Source of the DNA: Protea cynaroides
Taxonomy: Eukaryota > Streptophyta > Magnoliopsida > Proteales > Proteaceae
Length of the DNA stretch: 64,000 bases
Direction: 5' to 3'
Assembly: GCA_028583415.1 (NCBI GenBank)
Contig: CM053276.1
Location: 113,803,502-113,867,501, forward strand
This document shows, piece by piece, positions 24,718 to 34,450 of this stretch; position 1 is the first letter of the stretch, and the number at the start of each line of letters is the position of its first letter. Both the position numbers and the translations under genes were made by a program. The notes below the pieces were generated by a model. The model saw nothing but the letters and a program-made list of their open reading frames with translations. It was not told the DNA's origin and made no database searches.

Positions 24718-27700
24718 ATTAACAATCCAAACATGGTAGTGTGATCATTCCAATTATAGCAGTACATGCATGTGAGAGCATCTAAATATAGCATGTGAAC
24801 AATATGGCATCAAATATGGCATGTGAGCAATCCGATATATCATTTGAGAGTATTCCAAATATAGCAGTAAGCATGTGAGAGCATTAATCAAGCATCAATC
24901 ATCAACAATGTGATCAAGATCATATTTGATCAACTACCCAAACTTGATGTAATCGATCACCATCAATGTGATTAAGATCACATTTGATCGACGGTTTAAA
25001 TTAATTCAAGATCAAGCTTAACAGTTCAGATCATATCAACATTAGTAAATCAGGCTTTAATGGCTCAGATTAAACACATCATTAGATCATCATCTGATTG
25101 AAATCAATGGCAAAATTATCATCATCATATATAGATCAATGGCCAAATTAAATCACTCATCACATAAAAAATTCGAAGATCAATGGTCCAATTTTAATCT
25201 CATAAAAATTCCAAATCAATGGTAAGACCAATTTCATGAAAATTCCAAGCATATGATGGGAATCAAATTCATAAAAATTCCAAGTCATCGAGTCGGACTA
25301 ATTTCATAAAAATTAAAATCCAAGTCATATATGTTTGGAACAATTTCATATCATTCAATTCAAATTATATTAGATCAATGACATGATAAAATTTAATCTC
25401 ATTAAAATTCATGCACTGACTCTCATTGGATCAAGGGTGTGGAATGGCCACGGGTGTGCATCCATGGTGGCTGTAGGTAGTGTAGGGAGATGGTTGATGA
25501 GCTGGTGTGGTCTAATGGTTTAGAGGTGGGTAAGTGATAGTGTAGAGATTAATGGAAGTGTTTAGGTCTGGTAACAGGTGTCGTGTACGGTGATGGTGGC
25601 TAGTGTGATGGCTAGGTGGTAGTGATGGAGCAGTGCGGTTATTCTCAGCTAGTTGCATGTTTCAGGTCGGTTTAGGATGGGGTGAATCGGGTTTGGTTCA
25701 GGAGACAATGAGATGGTGGGAGGATTGGTTAATGTGGTCGTTGATATGGTGACAAGTGTGAAGGTGGAAAGGATGAATTGATAATTACAGTAGGTGATGG
25801 ATGGAATGATTTGGTAAGGAGGTTGTCGAGAGGGTTGGACTGATGCAGCAAGTCTTGGTGCTTAGGGAGATGGAGTCGATGGTTTGCAGGTTGGTGGCAA
25901 GTGGGATGAACAGATGGTTCGGTTGGGTTGCTACAGAAGTGTGTGGATGAGTTGGTAGATTGATGGTGTAGGCTAGATTCAGTGGAGGTAACGTGAGGAG
26001 ATTAGGTGCCGCAAGGGAGTTTGGTGGGTGCTGGTTGGACGTAGGTAGAGAAGAGGTGGACAGGTGTGTTGAGGTTGGTGTTTGTGAGGGATGATCAGAT
26101 GGGTTAAAGTGCAGGTGCAACCATGGTAGGGTATCGATGGGTGTGACCAGGTGAGTGAAGTCGGTGAGGGTTTGGCAGGAGAAGATAAAGGTGGCTGATG
26201 GCAGACCCGGGTTTGATGATCGGTTGCCATGGTGAACAGCATGTGTACAGCATGTGTACATAGCAAAATAAAGAAGAACGATGAAGCTTACCTGATCTCC
26301 TTCTTCTTCTTCTGCTTTTCCTATTTTTCTTCATCATCTTTTTCTCCTGCTACTGTTGCATCTTCTTCTTCTTCATCATCTCTGCTCTCTCTCTCTCTCT
26401 CCAGCTTCCCCTTCTTCTGGTTTTTTTCTTCCTCTCGATCTCTTTTTCTCAATATTTTTTTTCCTCCCTGGCTACCGGTTCTGCTCCCTCTCTCCAGCTT
26501 CCCCTCTTCTCCTCTCTTTGCTGTGCTTCTTTTTCTTCTCCCTCTTCTCTCTCTCTCTCTCTCGATCTAATATTCTCCCCCTTCTTTTCCTTTTTTTTTT
26601 TTTTTTCTGTATTAGAGTCCTCACTTTCTTTTTCTTCTCTTCTCTCTTTTCTTCTCTGGTCTTCGGTTCTCCCCCTCTTTTTTCTTCCTAATTCTCTCTG
26701 ATATTCTCCCTTTCTTTTTTTTTTCTTTTTCTTTTCTCTCTATCTCTCTCGATCTGATATTCTCTCTCTCATTTTCAGTCCGTCTTTAATTTTTTTTTCA
26801 ACAGATTTTCTTTCCTCTCTCTTAGATCTGGCCATCTCTGTCTCTCTAATCTTTCCCTTCTTACTTTCTCTCTCATTCCTGTCTTTCCATTCTTTCCTTT
26901 TTTTTTTCTTTCAATTGGATCTTCTCCCCCTCAATCTCACCGGGCTCTCTAACTCCCTCGGGTTTTGACTTCTTTTTTTTTTTTTTTTTCTCTTATTTTT
27001 TCTTAATCTTCTTCTTTCCATCAGTCTCTTTTCTCTTTTTTTTTCTTTTTTTTTTTCTTCCTTACATAAACTTCCCTCCACGACTTCCATTCTTTCCTTT
27101 CCCAATTGCCGAATCAGTTCTTGTATCTTCTTTCTCCATATGTTACAATCTATCTTTTATTTCCTTATTCTAATCTCTCTTTTCTTTCTTTCTTTGCTCT
27201 ATCGGATTCTTTTCTCAATTCCCTTCCTTAAAATATAGCTCACTGATCCCATTCTCACCACCTATATTATAATATAACAATATGTAAATATATATAATAT
27301 ATTATTATATAAACATATAATATGTACTATATAATATTCATCTTATATACATATAATATAATATATAGTTAATATGTAACACATGATGCATATAGGCTGA
27401 ACCAATTTGAACTGGGTTGAGACTGGATTGGGTTGAGATTGACTCTTCTATCTCTCTATCATTTCATGAGCATATAAAATAATGAATAATGACGCTTGAA
27501 TCACCTAATTTAGAAAATTTTCAAGATATGAAGAACTGAAGTTTTATCGATAATTCTACGTGCAAGCTTGCAGGGACCCACCAATGACCTCTACCCAGGA
27601 TTCTTCATGTCCACATTGTAAAGCACCAAAAATGAAGAATAATGGCTCCTGAATCACTGGACTTGGACTTTGGATGAGCAAGATATGAGGATATGAAGTT

Positions 27701-27992
27701 TAAATAATTAAATTTATGATAATTTGCACGAAAGCCCTTGGAATATTTATGATAATTTTAGAAACCTCCATTGTACGTATCATTTGACTAAAATGATCAT
27801 ATCTTCTTCGTTTGATATCAGAATTGAATGATTCTGGTCTCATTTCGAAGGTAATTCCAGCTAGGAGACCTACTGAAAACCACCTCTAAGTCATAGCCAA
27901 AATTCTAAACTTTCACTCAACTCTCTTCCTTTGTTGTCTTCACATCAAGAAGACTCTGTTTAGTTAGGAAAGACAAAAATGGGGTGCTTACA
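24718..27992. repeat. right part of big-LTR copy 1
   Basis: Continues the LTR interrupted at 12733. 24718-24900 has degenerate ATATGGCATGTGAG words. 24900-25420 has degenerate AATCAATGG/CTCAGATC repeats. 25430-26270 is a G/T-rich stretch and 26290-27230 a long CT-rich tract. 27240-27380 is AT-rich, and 27460-27992 ends in AAAAATGGGGTGCTTACA. The ORFs in the CT-rich part are low-complexity shadows. Confidence 0.65.
26285..27230. repeat. long CT-rich (polypyrimidine) tract
   Basis: Nearly 950 bp of C/T-biased sequence with TTC, CT and T runs. A shorter counterpart occurs in copy 2 at 31560-31800, so it is a family feature and not random low complexity. Confidence 0.85.
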
Positions 27993-28087
27993 CTTCCCTT
28001 ATAATCTAAATAATTATAGTCAAAGTCCCATTGGCATATAAATCCTTAAAATATGTAGTAGATATGGTATCCAATTCCATCTCTCTC

Positions 28088-28345
28088 TCTCTTTTTTTTT
28101 TTTTTTTTGTGACATGTATCCAAACCTTTGGCTTGACTAGTCACACGGGCCCATACTGACCCCACAACCGTATGTATCAAGTCATTCCTAGGTTGAATAA
28201 AAACCATTCCATTTGCACACAAAGCAAGAAAACAACACTTAACATCCCATGTGAGTGGCCCCAAGACGTAAGAGGAGTCGAACTCAGAACTTTTCACTTC
28301 CTGAGGCCTAGGCTCATTGGCAACTAAGTTACCACTTTAGTATCC
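28088..28345 (-). mobile_element. tRNA-derived SINE candidate
   Basis: On the minus strand a tRNA-like head contains a B-box-like GAGTTCGACTCC (complement of 28274-28285) and a weak A-box-like segment about 35-45 bp upstream. The element ends in a poly(A) (T run at 28092-28110 on the plus strand). The length of about 250 bp fits plant SINEs. No target duplication was established. Confidence 0.55.
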
Positions 28346-28495
28346 ATTTCCATCTCATTTGCATCCTAAAAAATATTCTTTTAGAACAGTGATAGCTAGA
28401 CTAAATTCATTAAATGTTAATATTTTCTTGGATTGATGCAAATATTCAAATTTTAGTTTAAAATGCAACAATATAGGTTCCCACTTTCTTTTTTC

Positions 28496-28864
28496 TTTTT
28501 TTTTTTTTTTTTTTGTGGTAAAGAGAAATTCTATTCATTTGAAGCAGGGGTTACAGCCATAGTAGTTGGGGATTCAACCAACCATGGAGAGGACAATGGC
28601 CAACTAACCACCCCCGATAGGGTTAGCACCTTCCTAGCAAGGAATGGGCAATAGTATTTGCCTCCTTTGATACATGAGAGACAGAAATAGAGACAGTGGG
28701 TGGGACAAGACAAAAAAATGTCTCGGATCACTAACAAAACATAAGGATCCCCCTGCTTAGACTTCCCATTCAGCAATTTGACCACTTCAAGACAGTCGGA
28801 TTCGATTTGTAATCGTTGAAAATCCGAAGTCAAAGCCAAGGATAAGCCCTCTCTGATAGCAACT
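28496..28864 (-). mobile_element. LINE 3' end (RNase H-like C terminus) with poly(A)
   Basis: The minus-strand frame encodes AIREGLSLALTSDF, IESDCLEVVKLLNG and a terminal segment ending WLVESP, which is the C-terminal half of the plant LINE RNase H-like domain (RVT_3 family). A poly(A) follows (T run 28496-28514 on the plus strand). The frame has at least one break. The fragment is cut at 28864/28865, where big-LTR copy 2 begins. A compatible upstream LINE fragment lies at 44222-45046. Confidence 0.75.
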
Positions 28865-29260
28865 TGTGAGGATAGTGATGTCCACCCACGCTAAATGGAC
28901 AGTGAATGATTTGGAGTCGCCACCTAGATTAAGGTCTAGGACCTAAAATGTAGCCTCATCCTGAGATAAGACTTCTATTGACTCATGACCCAACATATCG
29001 GCTTTGGTCCAACAGAGAACGGGTAAGCGTTCAAAGTACAGTTTGGGAAGGTGTTAGGCACCCAAAACTGCCCGATCCAAAAATCGGCCTCCTATGTGAT
29101 TCTACTTTCCTTAGACTCTATGGTTCTGACTGTTCATGGTCGATGGATGATGACTAGGGCTCATGGGGGATCCTATGCCAAGTTGCTGAGTTCTTCTAGC
29201 CTAAGTTCAGCCAAACATGTTCTCGAAGTAAGAAAACAAATAAAATAATATACAATGAAT

Positions 29261-30004
29261 CGAACCAAAGATGGTTCGGTGATGGACTGAATCTGAGATG
29301 TCCAAAACATCTCAAATTGCCTACGTATTCCAATCCTGGAAATCAAGTCTAAAAACGTAGTTCGAAACGGAAAGTAATTAAAGCTTATAGATGTGGATTA
29401 TGATTAAGCTTTCTTAGATTCAATTTATTCAAGTTGAAGTTTATGCTTGATAATGATTGAGATTGAATCTAGAGATAGCCTAAATGGATCGAAGTGAACG
29501 AAGATATGGATACGGGTATGGATATGGGGGACCTAAGGATACTAAGATGGGGTACCGTACTTGGAGAGTCCTCCAAGTTGCCTACGTATTCCAGAGGTCC
29601 TGGAAATCAGGTACAACGTAGTTCGTTTTTTGGGTGGATTGGGTAACTTCAAGGGCTAGAGTATGTCTCTCAGGGAGTAGAGTGTGGCTCTCAGGGAGTA
29701 GAGTGTGGCTCTCAGGGAGTTGGATTTGTACTCTCAGGGAGTAAGGTATCTGTATACTCTCAGGGAGTTGGGTTGTACTCTCAGGGAGTAGGGTTGTACT
29801 CTCAGGGAGTTGGATTTGTACTCTCAGGGAGTAAGGTATCTGTATACTCTCAGGGAGTAATGTTTGTACTCTCAGGGAGTAAGTTGTACTCTCAGGGAGT
29901 AAGGTTGTGAGGGCACATTGATTGATGTGTGGAACCGTATCTGGGAGTTTCCCAGACTACCTACGTATCTCAGGGTATTGACCTGAGAATCAGGATCCGC
30001 GTAG
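29261..30004. other. structured hairpin motif, three instances (big LTR copy 2)
   Basis: Instance a: CGAACC/GGTTCG (29261-29278), TGAGATGT/ACATCTCA (29294-29314), CTACGT...ACGTAG (29321-29360) enclosing TTCCA/TGGAA. Instance b: ACTTGGAG/CTCCAAGT (29559-29578), then CTACG (29582)...CGTAG (ending near 29620) enclosing TTCCAG/CTGGAA (29589-29605). Instance c: TCTGGGA/TCCCAGA (29940-29956), CTACG (29961)...CGTAG (30000-30004) enclosing TCTCAGG/CCTGAGA (29968-29988). Arms change completely between instances while pairing is kept. Confidence 0.75.
29640..29910. repeat. tandem array of CTCTCAGGGAGT units
   Basis: About ten units of 19-25 bp, each containing CTCTCAGGGAGT, which folds as ACTCT-CAG-GGAGT with one wobble pair. 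It lies between structured motifs b and c. Confidence 0.85.
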
Positions 30005-32025
30005 TTCGAAAGGCACTGTTCATTGGGTGACCCACTTGGGTCAGAATATGGGCGGTCCAGCCGGATCGAATGATAATCTTAGATGATCTGTGGTTGGATT
30101 CAACATTACACCTACCTAGATTCTGCATCCTAGGGGAAATGACCTGAGGGGTAGGGATCGTCCTAAACTACCCTTGTCACTTATAACCCTGATTTTGGAA
30201 TTGTTGAGCTAGGCTTCATGATTCTTGATTAAGAATTTTATCATTTTTTCATTATTACCCCTCCCATGAATGTGGGTGCTTATATGCACGTCCCCACACC
30301 TAAGAATGTCTTCTATCAGTGTACATGCACGGCAGTTCGACTAGGGTGCAGCAAAAAGTAAATTCTTGCCAACATAAACATCATTCAATCATGGCATTAG
30401 CAAGCAGATCAGCATGGCAGTGTGCACAAAGCTAACATTGTAAGCATTCCAAACATGGGAGTGCATAATATGACAGCATAATTAAGGGAAATGATAGATG
30501 CATGGCTATAACAACATAGACGATATCAGATCATCAATCTAACGGTTATATCTCTTCAAAAATGATGATCATGATCAACCCTTAGATTTCATCAAAGCAG
30601 CCAAGATCAACGGCTCAGATCTCATCAAATAGCTATACATGATCAATGACTCATATCTCATCAAATAGCTATGATCTATGGCTTAGATCTCCTATCAAGA
30701 TATAATCATGATCAGACTAAGAAATCAGTGGCTCAGATCCGTCTAAATCAATTATGATCCAGATTCAACAGTTTATATCACTCAAAATTTCCACGATGAC
30801 AATCAAACGGTTTAAATCACTCAAGATCATAATTTAACCGTTTAGATTCATCAAAAACACTCATGATCAAGATTTAACGGTTTAGATTCACCAAAATCAC
30901 TTACGATGACAATCTAACGGTTTAAATTGTTTAAGATCATAATCCAACCATTCAGATTCATCAAAAACACTCATGATCAAGATTTAATGGTTCAAATCAC
31001 TCAAAATTACTCACAATGAAAATCTAACGGTTGAAATCATTCAAGATCATAATCCAATCATTCATATTCATTTAAAAACACCCACAATGAAGATCCAATG
31101 GTTGAAATCATTCCAGATCATAATCCAACCATTCATATTCCTTTAAAAACACCCACAATGAAGATCCAATGGTTGAAATCATTCAAGATCACTCAAAGTA
31201 AAGATCCAACGGTTGAAATCATTTGAAATGATAATCTAATGCTTTAGATCATTTAAATCACTCATGATGTCGATCCAACGGTCCAAATTAACATCCAATG
31301 GCCCATATTTTATCACATCAAAATTTATAATCAATGGGCTAGGTTTAAATTATCCAAGATTGATGGCCAATATTAAATCACATCAAACATGAACATCATG
31401 GTATTGACACACATGTCATATAGCATTTGAAGATCATGATTATCGAAATAGGCATATTTAGACAATTTTTTATTATTTGAGCTTCATGAAAGCTACCAAA
31501 ATTAAAGTTTGAGGTACCAACCTTGTCCCCAACAATGGGGTGGAGCCTTTGATGATGGTTGGTGACGATCGATGGCAAGCTTTCCCTTCTTCTTTCCTCC
31601 TTTCCTCCTTTCCTTTCTGTCTTTTCCTCAATCTCCCCTCTTGATTCCAATATCTCTTCTCTTTCTCTCTTCTACTTACTTTTATTCTCCTCTCCTTTTT
31701 TTCTAGCCTTTCTCCATCTTTTCTTTTTTGTCTTTCTCTTTTTTTTCTTGGCTTCTCTCGGACAAAAAAACCTCCTCTTCTCCCCTTTTCTCACCTCCTT
31801 TTATAGCCGTTGGTGGGGTGTAGAAAGGATAGGCTGTTGGGTGGTGATTGAGTAGGTGCATGGAGAAGAATGAGTAGGGCCATGGAGGTGAGGGGCTATT
31901 GGGTTGTTGGGCTCAAGGAGAGGAAGGGATGGCGGTGAGGGCTTGATGAAGGAGAAGTGGGAGGTGGCGGGTGGCATGGGCTCATGGCAGCTTGGAGTGG
32001 GGCTCAAGGAGAGAAGGAGGTGCAC

Positions 32026-34361
32026 TGTCACACCCCAATTCTGATCCAACAAGAATGGTGTGAGTGAACCGTCATTGAACCAACGGTTCACACCAGGATC
32101 TCGAATAGGCCGTGTCCACTCATACAAACCACTACACATAACCACAATCAGAATATACATAGTACAACGGAAGACTTTAAATAGAATGAACCGAGTATCT
32201 ATTGATAATTTAAATAAAATATCCAATTATTCAAATCAAACACATAATATAATATCTCTTACATCACTTTAATCCAACCAAAAATAACTGAAACAAATAA
32301 ATAAAAATCCATCACAGGTACACGCAGAAAGGGCACTCGCATGAAGCATCATGCTCGTCCCCCCCTGCTTGTACATCCAGAGCAGCTACACCTCCATGCG
32401 TCGGAGCGTTCACATAATCGTCCACAGTATAACCTGCACCGATATCTAAAACAAGATGTGCACAAAGGGTGAGCTCACAACACAGCTCAGTAAGACAATC
32501 AGATAGTTTCACAATATTATGCATGAGTAACAATCATTTTATGCTGTGGTCTGGTTTTAAGTTTACAATGTGCTATAGAAAGGTTTGGTGGCCCCCGCAC
32601 CTCTATACACGAGTGTGTGGCATCGCACAGTAGATCACACTACCACCAACCCACATGCACCCATCATGGGATAGAGATAGAGCTAAGGTATACCCGCACC
32701 TCCCCTGATACTCTACCCATACCAGTACCTAAGCTCCTACTGGCCAGGGCTCGCAAACTGGGCTCGCAACTAACCAATCCGATATGTCAACAATGTATGC
32801 TCTATCCCAGCACAGCCGTCTACGGCATAGAGATAGAGCTAAGGCATTCCCACACCTCCCCTGATACCCTATCCGCAACTAACACACTAGGATAGAAACA
32901 TAACGCAGGTAGACCCTATCCCAACATAACTCCCTACGGCATAGAGATAGAGCTAAAGCATCGTGGACAAGCCAGCGTCGACTCAGAATCCTCAGTACCA
33001 CATAACAATGGCCGGGACAACATCAATATCGGAGACCACCGTACCACGACCTTCCCCTGATATCCCACCCGTACCAAGCATGTTAAGACAGAATACTACA
33101 AAAGGTGCTAGTGTGAAGAGCGATCCCAGGCCCATGCCCCACTCCACACACCAACAAAAACAATCACATGCCTAACAATCACATCCTATAAATGCATGAA
33201 CAATAATAATAACCGAAAGTAAAGGATGGCATGTGAATATGCACAAACAACACATCTCATATAATCAGGTGATTAACAACAATTTACTGTCCATTAATTA
33301 TTAGGTTTAGGTCAGATTCTCTTACCTGACGCTCGTTCGATAACTTGCTCCACGTCAAGATCCAAACGATATGTCACAAAGTCCTACAATATTATTAGGG
33401 TTTCATTAAAATAACATTCTTAGAGTCTCATGTTGATCGGAAACCAAAAGGGTTACAAAATACCCTCACAAAGCTGACCGGTGGCATGTACCGGTCGTAG
33501 CTTTGTGGGAAAGACTGGCGACTGGTATGGTCAGCCGGTCCCTACAGATAACCTCCCGAGAGGTAGCGGTCGCAACATACCGGTCGCACTATGTGCAACC
33601 GGTATAGTCGATCGGTATGTCTCCGGAAGACCATACATGAGTTTTTCGACTGCCGTCGATCATCCTCCATGGATTTTCAGGGTTTGTCCTATCCATTCTA
33701 AGTCTAGGCTTTGAGTTAGAGTTATCCCCCACTCATTCATGTCTCGTTTCGATGAATATCCTCTCGAAACTCAAATCTAGGGTTTGACGGCAACTTAGGG
33801 TTTATTGGCCAATTTAGGGTTTTAGATCAATACCTACTTTGCATGGTATTGATCCACCCACACAACTAACATAGGGTAAGAAGATGGATTCAATCACTTA
33901 CCGTTGACAGGCGTAATGAGAGCGTCGTCGAACGGTAATGGCGGCACCTCCTTCTTCTTCCTAGCTCCTTCTCCTTTCCTAGCTCTTTCTCTTCTCTAGG
34001 GTTTGCAAGAGACAATGGAAAGGATTTGAGGAGGCTTAAGGGTGTATTTATAGGCTAGAAATAGGGTTTAGTAACCCTACTAGGATTAGGAAACTTCTAG
34101 GATTCGAAATCAGGTAAGCGGGACCCGCAGAGATCAATTTCCAGATTTCCGCACATAGCTGCATAGGCCATACCGGTCGACCGGTACCAAGACCGGTACT
34201 ATCGACCGGTATACCTAAAATCAGGTATAATTGGTCGACTTCGGTCCGATTTTGTACCTGTTTGTTATCCGCTTGCCCCGTCTGGCCCGGTGATGATCGG
34301 AAGACCTGTCATGACACAAAACCAAGGTTTAGACCAGGTTTTTCAGAGTGCAAGTCTTACA
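32026..34361 (-). repeat. Gy2 3' LTR
   Basis: 2336 bp, TGTCACACCCC...TCTTACA on the plus strand. It carries palindromic ACCGGTCGACCGGTA-type words (33475-33640 and 34165-34215) and three GATAGAGATAGAGCTAA motifs (near 32683, 32826 and 32940). Confidence 0.93.
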
Positions 34362-34450
34362 ATTCCACCACCCTTAAAAGAAATTTCGTCCCGAAATTTG
34401 CATGTAGGTTCTACAACTCCCCCACCCTTAAAAGAAATTTTGGCCTCGAA
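34362..34450 (-). other. Gy2 polypurine tract, duplicated
   Basis: The tract next to the 3' LTR (CCACCCTTAAAAG on the plus strand, 34366-34380) and the following AAATTTCGTCCCGAAATTTG-like block occur again about 57 bp further in (from 34420). The inner copy adjoins the pol stop codon at 34428. Confidence 0.75.

Larger units (their letters stand above)
11313..27992. mobile_element. solo-like ~4.7-kb LTR (big-LTR family, copy 1) split by gypsy element Gy1
   Basis: The unit begins TGTGAGGA at 11313, ends GGGGTGCTTACA at 27992 and is flanked by the 5-bp duplication CTTCC (11308-11312 and 27993-27997). Removing Gy1 and one copy of its duplicated target leaves about 4.7 kb. The start and the following GTCGCCACCTAGATT-type block recur at 28865 and 61894, so this is a family. 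TG...CA ends, the 5-bp duplication and the size suggest an LTR of a large-LTR retroelement (Tat/Ogre-like lineages have LTRs of this size). No coding sequence, PBS or PPT was recognised, so the strand is not assigned. Confidence 0.75.
28865..32025. repeat. big-LTR copy 2, left part, interrupted by Gy2
   Basis: Starts TGTGAGGA at 28865 and shares the GGAGTCGCCACCTAGATT block and later modules with copies 1 and 3, including a conserved GTGGGTGC...GCACGTCCCCAC foldable block at about 30270-30300 (copy 3: about 63560). It contains three structured motifs (29261-30004), a CTCTCAGGGAGT array, imperfect ~60-bp repeats with AACGGTTTA words (30540-31330) and a CT-rich block. Gy2 is inserted at 32025/32026, after which related sequence resumes at 43759. 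The far end GGGGTGCTTACA was not found on the right side. Confidence 0.65.

Noticed and set aside
25785..26691. Several ORFs on both strands, 95-158 codons
   Set aside because: Low-complexity frames in the G/T-rich and CT-rich parts of the big LTR, with no domain.
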